Shown here one piece after another: positions 24,084-36,173 of a stretch of DNA of 64,000 nucleotides; the stretch's first letter is position 1; every line of letters starts with the position of its first letter. The position numbers and the translations under genes were made by a program. The notes beneath the pieces are model-generated. The model was not told the origin of the DNA. It did no database searches and saw only the letters and a program-made list of their open reading frames with translations. The stretch is from contig WHVY01000001.1 of the NCBI GenBank assembly GCA_022266195.1, forward strand, positions 3,534,001 through 3,598,000, written 5' to 3'. Origin of the DNA: Tetranychus cinnabarinus. Taxonomy: Eukaryota > Arthropoda > Arachnida > Trombidiformes > Tetranychidae.

Positions 24084-27000
24084 AGGCAAAGATCAACAAG
24101 CAAGGAAACCAACAAGCAATCCTAGGCTAAGCAGATATATTCATACAGACACGAAAAAGTAAACTGGGTTAACATTGTTGTAACAGAATGTCAAAAAGAA
24201 GAGGAGAAAAGGAAGAAGAAGAAGAAAAGAAATTCAATTTATAACATTTTCATGGTGATGTTTAATGATGATGAACCTGATGATAAATTACTTGTAAAAG
24301 GAGCAACAGAAATAGAGATGATAAGCGTGACAAGTTATTCATTTTTAATGGAATCATACAGATTCTAATTGACATCAATCAGTCTCACAAGCTTCTTTTT
24401 CCCTTCTTGAAAATGTTTTTGTTTTACTGCACGCAATCAAAGAAACATGAAGAAATGGAATGGAAAGGGCACAAAAGAGGAACAAAAATGATATAACTGT
24501 CATCAGAAGGGGAAAATGAGCCAAATCAATGTCAAACCAAGAAAGTAAACCACCATAAATATCAAGACCAAAGTTATTTCAACATCATTTCACCTGTAAA
24601 TCAATATTTTTAACCCTTTTCTTTCATCAAAACCATATTATATACCCTTCGTATTTAACCATTGGTGCCATCCAAATATTTCTACATGTTAAATCATCAA
24701 GCCATCAAGTCATCATCATAATCCAAGCTAAAACAATTAAACCCACCAATGCCAGTCAATATCAGCAACTTTACCATTGAACCGTTGAGCAAATTCAATG
24801 GCCTAGCTTCACGATGACCACTATCTTATATAACCTCCTTTTACCTGTATCTTTCAAGTTATCTAATTTCGTCGTAACCCGTCAATGCCAATCAATATAA
24901 GAGCTAATTCATGGATTGATTTAATTTGGATTGCAGTTTTAATATGCCATGAAATATCAAAGCAGTGAACTTTAACACGGTAGATATAATTGTTACCTTT
25001 CATATCACCATCAACGTTGTCTACTTTTACTCATAAAATGTACAGTTATTTACACGCATCGTGAACCAGAGATACATTTACAGAAATCCTTTTTTTTCAT
25101 AAGCAAACAATATAATAATTGTTGATATGTTCATCAAGAATGAAGATAACAGTTAGTGTATATCAGAATGGTTAAAAAGCAGTTTCCTAATATCAAAAGC
25201 TTTAGCTTAAGTAATGCTTGTCAAGTGCCATTACCTATGCTTCACAAATTATCATCATTTTATGGTATTATTATTTTCCCTGTATTTTGCTGATAGAAAG
25301 ATGAATTTTACACTTATTCACAGTTTGGAAGCAACAACAGCAGCAGCAAAAAAAAAGCCAGTTAAAGTAAAAATTAACTGACAGAAGTACATTAGCACCA
25401 ACATTGAAAATTTAATAATATATGAAAAAAGACATGAAATAACAGACAAAATCTCCAACCTTATAAGATAATTTATATAAAATATAAATTTGTATATTTT
25501 TCTCTTGATACTCAAAATTTTGCTGCTGTTTCTTGGAGTCTTTGCTTGCTTACATCTTATATCAACTGCTTTCAACTGTAGTGAATCAATAATCATCAAG
25601 ATGACAATTTAAGGTGCAAATAAATTTTATATCTTTAGTCCATGTAAATATATTGCATATCAGTTAAATTGAAAGAGAAACCTTTTCATTTGTTTGGTTA
25701 ATCACACACAAATCAGTGAAAAATACCTTCAATCCTAAATCTTGAAATCTAATAATATAACAAAAGCTTTCATTCACAAACTTAATTTGTCTTGATGATT
25801 ATCTTAATCTTCCTTCTAAACCGTCTCTAATTGTATTGAAACAAAGTAAATGCATTTCTAACTATATTCACAGTGACTGTTAAACTATTACAACGATTGA
25901 TCAGCTGATTAATTGTTAATTATTTGGTGCTATTAATCGTCTCCTTACGGATTAACAAATCCAAATGCAGCCAAGGAAGACAAACAAAAGCCAAAACAAA
26001 AAGTCTATCTCAGATATAAATGTAAACTCGTTCCGTCGATGTTAAAACAAACCATCTTTTATCTTGATCAACACAAAGTTAACTAATTACCATTATTATC
26101 TTAATAAGTCTTCCTTCACTTAATTAACTTGGCAATTAATGTTTTCTAATCTGTAATTAAACAGCTTATAATGAGAATTGACAATAATTTGAAACAAAAA
26201 AACGCCAAAATCTAAACCCAAACCCAAACCCAAAAAAATATCAACGTTTTATTGAAATTTTCATTATTTGATAAATCAACAGCTAAATGATCTTAAATGA
26301 CAAAAAAGATCAACTGTTTAACCATCAAGATCCAGTATTATCAGATTATTCAAGATTCACAATGAAGAGTGAAAAATTAATGGTTTTGATTCAAATATAC
26401 AAAATGTTGTTTTTTGCTGTTTTCAAAATCACTCTTTGTTTTCCCATTTTGCTGAGTTTGTGATTTTTTCAGGACAAAAAAACAATATCTTTCACCTCCA
26501 AGACAATTGAAAACATCATTGTTTTCATTGTAATAACAATCATCTTCGTTGTTGTCATCTTGATGATGTTAATGCTTGTGAAAATAAGCAAACCATGCAA
26601 GAATTGCCATGATTTGTTTTGAATTATTTACCAATGTTTTTTGTTGTTTTATCCAGTGTTTTTGTATTCCTTTGACTCCTTTTTGAAATATAAAAAAAAC
26701 CTTTCAAAAAATCGTCTTTTTTGGAGTTTAAAAAGGCAAAATACTCAAAGTTAAACTGTAATTTATTGTTCCTAATCAATTGTGTACATTTTAATTTGTA
26801 ACTATCGTTTGAAAATAAAATCATATTCACTTTAATCATTTGCTTTGTTTTCTCGTTATCTGATTATTCTTATACTTTCATTTTATTCATCTTTTTGGGT
26901 ATATTTTGAGTGTTTTTTGGGGTCCATTTAACTCAACAATTTAGTTTTCCACTTATAAAATACACAAATTTAAATTAACATGTTCTGTAAATTGATTTTG

Positions 27001-30000
27001 GTTAAACAGCATTTGAGACTCAATTTTCATTTGAAATGTTACGTTAATGCAACTTTCAAGTTTAATTCAATTTAAACTAAGTTAATTACTATTCATCATT
27101 AATTCCCATCATTTTGGGTAACCTTAATTCAATGTTATAATCATTTCATCTCTAATTCAATCAACCTTTTTCTCATTGGATTTACTTTGGACCTTTTTTC
27201 ATCTGATTTTCGTGTCTGTTTTTGCATACAAATTGAAATGTGGATTTCAAAATATCCCATTATTTTAAATTATACAATCCAATCAGTTTACAATTGGTAT
27301 TAGAATTAAGAAAAGGAAGAAAGGGTTCATCTATTATTTACTTGTAAGTTTCTCCAATCATCTCAACATTCGTGATTCTGTTGAATTTTAGGCAAAATAT
27401 GAGTTTCCATCATGATTAAATGGATAGATTAAACAATTGGTTTGCGCAAAATTGACCAACTCATCTAGTTTGTTCACATTTTGCGAGGTTCAAGGGAAAC
27501 AAACGAGCTGCAAATATTTTGATTTGGTTACCACCCAAACCTGAATCAAGAGCTTTCTTTTCTTCTATTGATTTTGGCTTTTCACCAAAACCATTAGACT
27601 TTTACAACATTGTTCACAGCACGAAGATGGATTAAGATGAATAAATTGGTAAGGGAAGGGAAAAAAGATGATCCACACAGAAAAAAATATACAAATTAAA
27701 ATAATTCACAGTGAAACATCTATTTAGTTATTCAAAAGGTAAATCAATGGATTCTGTCTTATGGTAAATTGTATAAACACAAAGGCTCCATAGTTTCCAT
27801 GCAAAATTATACAGTAACGATGCAATTATAAACCAATAACTTTATGGTAATCATACCAATTTAACTGTTTTTTCAACAAAATTTAAAACACTCATGGAAA
27901 TATTCACTAAATAGAAACAATCATCACAATATGTAACCCTTTTCAAGCTCACAGATAATCAATTTGTTGAACACACTTTCAAGAAATAGATATAACAATT
28001 TTCTTTCTAATATAAACAAATTTCCAAAATATCAATACAAATTTGATCGATCTGATTTAACAGTTGATTGAAAATTAATGACAGTAGATTTGAAGGTTGA
28101 ACGGAGTAAATAAGATCTTGAATTGTCACATTAGGAAAAGTCATTGTAGCTCAAATTATTTGTGATGGTCAAAAGAATTACCAGATTGTTTACAAGTTGA
28201 ATAGACATTGAATGTTTAGAAAACTGGATTTTTAAGAAGATAATTTGTAACTTTGAAGTTATAAATATTGAAAATTGTCCTTAGTTTGTCACTTGATTGA
28301 ATAAAATACGAAATTTTCACCCAATAATTGATTATAAGTGCTGGATGAATAAATTGTAGCTTTAATGCAGAAATGAAATTTTAGAGACAGTTTTAGTTTG
28401 AAATCAGCTCGCTAGAAGACACTACTGTATGTATTTGTTTCTTTTGATAACTTTTCCAATTTTAATACAACATTTTAATTGTAATCTGTAATTTCCTCTT
28501 TCTTTGGCTAAATGATATTTAGAAGTTTTTGGTTGTATTACCAAATTTATAAAAGGTTAAAACAACAAAGGAAGGGGTAAATTATGGACTCGAAAGGATT
28601 GGAATCAGCAGTTTCAATCTACCAGAGCTAAGTTTCAACTTATAATACATCTTATAATATTGAATATCCTATTGAACTCGGAAATTATCTACTGATTGGC
28701 ATAAAAGGTTCATTCTCAATTAAAATTTAGTCTTCTGGCTAAAGATCTGAAATCGTGGAACAATTGAATTTGGAAAACTCAAATCGAAATGAACTAGAAA
28801 CAGTTTTGAAACGAAAGACTTGAACTGATTATACTCTAACAACAAGAAAAGTAAAAATCTATTTGAACTGATCACATCTATCACTGATATAATAGTAATT
28901 GCTATGAGCTTTCATACCACAAAATTACTGCTATTAGCAAATTCAATTTGTCATTCAAACGATATTTAAATACTTTGCATCTAGTAATTTCCCTAAATAG
29001 CTCAACCTCTCATGTTTTTTGCACTTGAAACCGGTTAAGCATTGAAAGCAACGAAAAGTAAATGAATATTTACAATGTAACTCAGAAATTACTTAAAATT
29101 GCTTCAATACCAAAGACACATTAATGATTGTTTCGAGATTGAAATTCTGGTCAGAATTAATAAATCTATCAATAATTCTTATTAAAATTCAAGGACTTGG
29201 AAGTTATCGACTGATTAACTGGTTATCTCGAGTAAACTCAAAACCAGTTAACCAAAAACTAGACGATGAAGCAAAAAGTAAAATTTGAAAACATAATAAA
29301 GACATGGAATGACCCAATCTGAATCCAAAGGAAAGCAAACAATGATTCAGTTTCACTGGGAACACAATAATTCAACCTGCATATTCAACTGTTTAAGCTG
29401 TTTTTTTCTCTCAGAACTATTACTTTGTTCAGATAAATTTCAATTTCACTGAACCCATTTCTCTTCTTTTCAACTCTAAATACGCAATTTAAAACATCTT
29501 TACATTCAAATTTGTCCATTAAATTTATATCTTTTATAAACGGTTATCTGTGCATATTGTATTCAATGTTTGGGTGAACAATAATTTAAATATTTCAACT
29601 GGTCAGCTTTATTGCATTATCTGTAAAATGAAAGTCAATCTGGACATAATTAAGGTAAAGTATAAGCTGGCAAATTGATTTAATGTATCTCTTTTTAATG
29701 ATAACAGTTTATGTGATTTGAGGACAAAATATTTGGACAGCTTGTCCAATTTAGATGGGATTGGATAAATTGAATTAGACGAGAATGGTTCATCTTAAAA
29801 TTAATGGCCGATGTAATCATTAAATAAAGCTGAAATGTTAGAGACTTTCCAATTGCTGAATACTTATTAGCCGTTCAACTCTACAGCTGTGATTGACTAT
29901 TAGAATGGAAATCATTTCATTTCTGATGTTCTTTTAAATTTCTCATGATTTCTGTGATGAATTATTGTCTGTTTAACTGTTAAAATCTCATCCTTTTGAA

Positions 30001-32268
30001 TGTAATTTTTACACAGAGAGGAAAATGCTTGTTATTGATCAAGAAATGCTCCATACAAATAGGCTTACAAAGGCAAAGGAAGGCAACTCAATATAACCTA
30101 TTATCATTATTATTTCACTGTTTATCCAGAAATGAAACCAGAGATATTTTATTGGTAATATTGACCCCATGCTAACATCAATTCTGTTTCTGTCGATGGT
30201 GAAAATGGTTACCCAAAAAGCCCCATGAACCGGATGAGCATCAAATTAGATTTTATTCCTCTATTCTTATGATTTTGGTAACTTTCACTTTTTGGTAAAA
30301 TGATATAAGTGAAAAATTATAACCATAATCATAACCATATGAATGGAGGAGAGAGAAACTTTCTTCTCGATTCTTACCTATTATTGAGATGAAAGTGGTA
30401 CAAATATTGGGAATTAACATTCAACTGGAATGGGAAAATGATTATGAATTGATTAAGGCAATAAGGTAATTCTTGTACTTGGATTTACAAGTTTTACCAA
30501 TTTGATTGATTTGGAATGGTTTGCTTTTTTTCAATTTTGTTTATGCCTATTTCGGTTGTACTTTTACCTGATTGTTGATCAGATGAGTTGTTTTTTCCAG
30601 AGTGTTACCTGAAGGTTAATCAACATGACAGTTGGTATAAATTTTTAATTGTGTTTACTCACAGTAAACATAAACAAGGAAACACGTACCAATGAAAATT
30701 GAATTGATATCATGCTGGGTTGACATTCCCTGTTGAGTTAAGACATTACATTGACTGATGAATATAGATAACAGATTAATAATCATTTTGTGTTTTGTTT
30801 GTTACAGTGAACAGAAAGCAAATAATTACTTGAATAGCGGATAATTTTGATTAGGCCTGCAGTAATTAACCATCCAAACCATTACAACCTTACAACATTT
30901 ACAGCTCAAAATACAACTTGACTCGTGGCTTTAGTTAATTAATTTAATCAATCTATTTGTGATTGATCATTGATCAATGATCAGGGTCAGATTAAAGATT
31001 TGTTGAAGAAAGAAGAAGGAAAAGGAAGAGGAAAGATGAATTAAGATGAATAACAAAGGAATGGGGAAAATATGTAAATTTTAGATGAAGATGGTTGAAA
31101 GAAAGGTTGAAGAGGATCAAGATGATATTTAATGTTATTATTGATACAATGTGATTAGATATTCATCTTGATCATTCTCAGCGTTTCTTTCAATTAGGAT
31201 AAATTTTTTTCTCTCTTCCAAATCACCTAATTTGAATTACCTTGTATCATTCAATTTGAGACTTGTCTATTCATCTAATGCTGACTTAATACTTGTACCA
31301 AGCTGAGGTATTAAAGTCTAAGGTTGAAACAAGTTTTGTGGTTACCTTGATGATGTTGATGATGGTGATTACCTTTTAATAAATTAGGAATCATTGAGGT
31401 TTCATTACACCATGGTTGAGGTTTCCCTTATCATTGACAATCCAAAGATTTAGCTAATTTAATTGATGCCTCACCTGATAATTTAATGATAACGTCTTGG
31501 CGAGTTTAAAGAAAGGTCTTAAACTTTATGAAAGCAAACATTTGTACCTTGTTAACCTTTTTGTTTTTTAGTCCATTTTTTTATCACTTTGCACACTTTT
31601 TTCCACGTCTTTTATTGTTACCATAATTATAGTTTATGTCCATCTAACAATCAAAACCAAATTGAAAGGTATCTTCCACTGGAATTTATGTTTGTTTGCA
31701 TAAGCTGGAATCGTTTGAAAAGCCATCAAAATGAGTTATTTCCAGAGTAACACACAGTTTATGGCAAGATTGCCTTTTTAATTGCGACTATCGGACTATT
31801 TTAAAATGATTATCACTCCACAATTAAACACAGCATGATTAATTTGACCAATTAGAAACGATTGTTTGAAAGGCAGCCACATAAAACATGAGAAGTCAGA
31901 CTCGGCCATTTCCAGGTTTATTTGAAATTTCCAACACTTCTGCGAAAGGAATCACATTATATTAAATTTTAATTTCTTGAACAGATGATACTTACTTAGC
32001 TCACAATCTGCCGCAGTAAATTAGATCCATACAAATTGATAAATTAAATAATAAATTGATGGGTTGATTATTTTACTCCGAAGGCTAAAATTTACTCACC
32101 AAATGTTGGATCAACTATTTTCTATCAGATACTAAATACTGTATTATCTGATCTAATAAGCAGATCCATAATGTTTACGTCAACAATGACAAACTCTATC
32201 TTTTGAGTTTTAAATTATTGTTTAAAATTGATTGTTAATTAAGTTGACTAATTAATCTGTCATTTATA
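24084..32268. other. 8-kb gene desert
   Basis: No frame of family-like composition and no RNA gene recognised. Seen: a short A-C-C-C run (AAACCCAAACCCAAACCC at about 26214-26231), an AG-rich run at 31005-31045 and many short AT palindromes. The frames at 25318-25599 and 26624-26839 are Lys/Phe/Ile-rich and unsupported. It could be long-range regulatory DNA or decayed repeats; I cannot tell. Confidence 0.5.
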
Positions 32269-34459
32269 ATGAACCCTAAGGTGAGTAGCTACTCGGAAAT
32301 ACTTGATTTTCTTTAAATCAGCCCCAAAAAATAGAAACATTTGAAACACAATACCTACTTACAGAAAGCATGGTAAAACGGAAATACTACACACTCTACT
32401 TCCGAATAGTTTGTGTGAACAGATACGATCACGTCTTTAAATTTTGTGAATTAATTAATTTATTTATAAAGTTATTTATATTGTTTAAATTTTATATTTT
32501 GAACAGACTTCTACGGATATACCTGAAATGGCAGTCTCCGAAGAAATAAAGGCCTTAGACTCCTTTCTTCAAGACACGTGTAGCGGTCAAACGATAGAAG
32601 AGACTAAGAACATGGTACAGACATACAAGTCACATGAATTGGATAAATTTAAACGAACCATAACTAAGATCAAAGCAATGGACAGTCAAATAATTATCAG
32701 TGATGGTATGCGGAGAGATATTAAATTCTTTCTTGCTGCGACTGAATGGGAAATACCTGGAACCCTGGAAACCCAAATGGGCGCTATTAGTAAGAATGGC
32801 CCCAAACAAATATCTCTGGAGTTTAACGAGAGTACATTTGCTGCCCTTGAAAACTTTCTTTCAATGGTGTGCGTGGGCAAAGACGAAGAACAGATTAGAA
32901 AGCTTGTCTCAACTCAATTCAAGTCAGACATAGAGATATTCAATGAGATGATCATGGCCATTGAGGATCCTTCAAACAAAGAAAAAAGAGCGTTAATGCC
33001 TAAAGAGTTGCTGGACCAAATATCGAAATTGGTAGCGATAAAGGATTGGCATATCACAGACAGTGTTCAATTGGATGCATCTGAAACGATGGTCTCCAAG
33101 GAACAACCGCTGGATGCAACAGACATTTCCACTCTTAGGAACTTTCTCAAAGCAACAATGGGAAAGCGTTTACCAACTACAACCCAAATGGTGGTGAAAT
33201 CATGGGACAAAACACACATTAAGCTGATACGAAGAATAGTCGCCTCTTTTATACACCCTACTCCGACTAACGCAACCATTATTGCGGAGAGCGGACTAAA
33301 AGACCAAGTCACAGACTTCGTCAATACGGTCAAATGGCGTATCAAGTCTAACGACAAGAAACGCATGGAAGACACACAGGATCCTAAAATAACAGCAAAG
33401 AGAACGAGAGGAAATTTATCAAGTGATAAGACTAACTCAACTACAACCTCTTCTGATGTAATGACAGTAAACCTAACCGAAGAACATGAAGTTCAGAATA
33501 ACAACCAGAGTACGCCGAAGACATCTAACCAACTTGTTGCATATAAGGATCACTCCTTCATTCCGGACAACCTTTCTTCGACACTAACATCAGAAACCCA
33601 TCAACCGGAATCACCATCGGTAAAGATAACGAGCAAATCTAATGAAATATACTGTATAGAAAATCCTATTAACATTAGGAAACAATGGGAAACGGATCCT
33701 AACTCACATATAGTTCGCTGGACATCAGTCAATCCAGCTGGATTTGGAGTGTATATTGATGGCCCTGAGTACAGACAAGGATGTGTCAGAGACTTATTAC
33801 TATTAACTAAGAAGAGCTTTGGGGAATTCAAGAGATTCCACCAAGATGAGAAGTATACGCTACTGGTTTTGAATACCAAGGTGGGAAGAGACACGATTCT
33901 TGACATTATTAACAATGATGTAAAGGGCCTGAATGCTGAGATCGCTACTCACAGATTTCCCCAGATCAAAATATCAGTTCACCAGAACAACATGACAGAT
34001 CCAAAGAAAATGGCTCAAGAGATTCATTTATTTAATTTCAAGGATTATTTGAAACACAAATTTGTAGTTAGCGGTACTCATCAAACACGTAACTCACCTT
34101 ATGTCTCTATAATCATAACAGTAGACCCGCAAATAAGGGCTTATATAGCTGATGTGAAAAAAGGCAAAGTATGGTATGATAAATACTACGATGTAGTAGA
34201 CCACTTCGCTATTAAACGATGCTATACATGTGGACGCTTAGGACATTTTAAGTGTAAACGTTCTCAACCAATATGTATTAGATGCTCTCAGCACCATCCG
34301 CGACGAACATGCAAAGCGACCATCCTAAAATGCCCAACCTGCTCTGGGCCACATGAAGCGTTCACTCTTGAATGCCATCAATTCAAACAAGCCATAGACA
34401 ACGAGATGGATAAAATTGATTATGATTATACAGAACTACTTATGGGACGTTGCTTTTGA
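32269..34459 (+). CDS. LINE ORF1: gag-like nucleic-acid-binding protein with three zinc knuckles
   Basis: The main frame runs from ATG 32528 (643 residues). A strong donor (AAG|GTGAGT at 32281) and acceptor (TTGAACAG at 32499-32506) would splice an upstream ATG exon (32269-32280, MNPK) in frame to give 654 residues. Counting from ATG 32528, about 280 N-terminal residues form three copies of a unit of about 97 residues. A polar linker follows (about 280-375), then the gag core of R1/I-type elements (about 380-560, ending SPYVSIIITVDPQIRAYI and VVDHFAIKR). Three zinc knuckles end the protein: C565-C568-H573-C576, C583-C586-H590-C595 and C602-C605-H609-C616. The first has a shortened last spacing. 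Such proteins coat the element RNA in a particle with ORF2. No stops or frameshifts are seen. ORF2 does not follow directly, which is odd. Confidence 0.85.
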
Positions 34460-35035
34460 GATCAACAACTTTGCTTAAAACTTATTACATTTTAACGAAC
34501 ATTAACTTCAATAGTTTGTTTCTGGTTAACCTTGAAATAGACTTCACCAGTAACTCACCATTCGTTTACCAAAACATTAAACATATATTTACAGAAGTCT
34601 CAAACATGATTAATCAGTAACTGGACGTGACTAATTCCTTACTGATTAGAAACCATAGCTTTAGCATTTAATATGATATCAGTTCCATGATTAACCATGT
34701 TTTGGGCTTCACCGATTACACAATTTAAATTAACAGTTCACTCATTTTCATTAGTTTTATGTTAACCCTGAAATGGGCTTCACACATAACCACGAGTTTA
34801 TTCAATGTTTAGTATAGTTTAAAATGATATGTGTTACAACTTTTCGATCTTATAATGTACTCAATAAAGATTTCCATGATTAAATGAATATACTTTGTCC
34901 TTAAATTAAAACTCCCGGCTAACAAAGTTAGGTTGCCATAGTACAGAGATACGTACGATAAACGTGGTGAACAACAACTTATGCATCTAGTTAATGAACT
35001 CCTCAATTCAATTTAGTTTTTAATAAGTTTTAATC
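34460..35035. other. non-coding spacer with a 22-bp motif in three copies
   Basis: No supported ORF. A 22-bp motif that starts TTAACC and ends CTTCAC occurs at 34526-34547, 34691-34712 and 34762-34783. The spacer is either the 3' UTR of ORF1 or the promoter and 5' UTR of the next ORF. Confidence 0.6.
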
Positions 35036-35917
35036 ATGTCCTCGTTTTCTGATACGGTGAGTTCAATTGTGGATAAAACAGTAGCGTCCGACAATGAACT
35101 ACATGAACTTCTTTCACGTTTGTTAAAAAGACAAAAACCTGAAACACTATTAAAAGAAGGGCTGTCTCAAACCAGACTGAAGGATCTCATGTTATGTTGT
35201 GTGGTCAGAAGTTACTCAGACGACTTTTGGTTATACTCACTACCTAATTTATTTGAGACTTATCAACTAACTAAAGCTACGATTATTACTGCTCGTGAAT
35301 TCGCGGTTCAACAGGAGTCTAGAGGGACAAGTGTGCCAATACCTAAAAACACAGAGGAAAATGGTGAAGATGAGGAAGACCCAGAAATTGACACAAGACT
35401 AATTGTCGATCTAAAACAAAAAATGGATTTCAACTCATTGAATATACAACCGGGAGAAGCTCAATACCATTGGCAGTTGAACCATGGCAAAACTAAGGAA
35501 CAATACATTTTTCCCACCTCACTGAAACTTAGCAGAGCCTTACAAATTACCTCAAACAATCATCACCACATAAAATTCAGTTTTGAGAAATGGTGGTACC
35601 TACAACAGACTAATGAAACACCGAAACTGATTCAACAAAAGATGGATTCTAACCGACGCAAGAATTTTATTAATCTTGGGGAATTTTGGATTAAACGAGA
35701 AACATCTACAACAGAGTTTAAAAATTTTATTTTTATTAGAGATTTGGCTCATTATAAAAAATGGCAAGATCGGAAATTTAAATACAGTGTTGATGACTTT
35801 ACTCTGTCATTCACTTCTCAAGCCAGATTCATACTCTGTAATGATTGTAACTTTGCCTACAGTGGCTATCATACCTTAAGAATGTGCCAAGAAGTACGAA
35901 ACCATTCAAATAAATAA
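35036..35917 (+). CDS. unrecognised 293-residue protein ending in a zinc-knuckle-like motif
   Basis: An intact frame from ATG to TAA. The N-terminus is helical and charged (1-100). An acidic stretch (EENGEDEEDPEID, about 107-119) is followed by a Trp/Tyr/His-rich part (140-250: YHWQLNH, EKWWYLQ, HYKKWQ). The C-terminus has C268-x2-C271-x7-H279-x4-C284, close to a gag zinc knuckle but with a longer middle spacing. I do not recognise the family. Sense-strand A-richness resembles the neighbouring LINE ORFs, so it may belong to the element, perhaps as an accessory nucleic-acid-binding protein; that is inference. AATAAA overlaps the stop codon (about 35911-35916). The gene is convergent with the USP-like gene. 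A GTGAGT shortly after the ATG (35055-35060) could act as a donor, but the open frame argues that it is read through. Confidence 0.6.
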   Translation: MSSFSDTVSSIVDKTVASDNELHELLSRLLKRQKPETLLKEGLSQTRLKDLMLCCVVRSYSDDFWLYSLPNLFETYQLTKATIITAREFAVQQESRGTSVPIPKNTEENGEDEEDPEIDTRLIVDLKQKMDFNSLNIQPGEAQYHWQLNHGKTKEQYIFPTSLKLSRALQITSNNHHHIKFSFEKWWYLQQTNETPKLIQQKMDSNRRKNFINLGEFWIKRETSTTEFKNFIFIRDLAHYKKWQDRKFKYSVDDFTLSFTSQARFILCNDCNFAYSGYHTLRMCQEVRNHSNK

Positions 35918-36082
35918 TAAAAATACTTTGATTATGCAAATACAATCTGAAATGATCTTATTTATTAACTGACAAATTATGAAGTTATTCGCAGTAGTAC
36001 ATTAATAATGATACAAAATGAATTTAGTCATGTAGATATTATAAGTAGTGTAACACAATTTAGTTAAATACTGATAAATAAA

Positions 36083-36167
36083 TAAGGTGATAGCAATTTC
36101 ATGCCTAACCTTATGATTAAATAAAGAAGAGAAAACTAAGGTGATAGCAATTTCATGCCTAACCTTA
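36083..36167. repeat. 31-bp direct repeat, two copies
   Basis: An exact 31-bp sequence (core GGTGATAGCAATTTCATGCC) occurs at 36083-36113 and 36137-36167, separated by 23 bp. It lies between the convergent 293-residue ORF and the USP-like gene, in the presumed 3' UTR of the latter. Confidence 0.85.
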
Positions 36168-36173
36168 ATAAGA

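Noticed and set aside
32686..33915. Minus-strand frames of 64-104 residues opposite LINE ORF1.
   Set aside because: Shadows of the gag-like frame.
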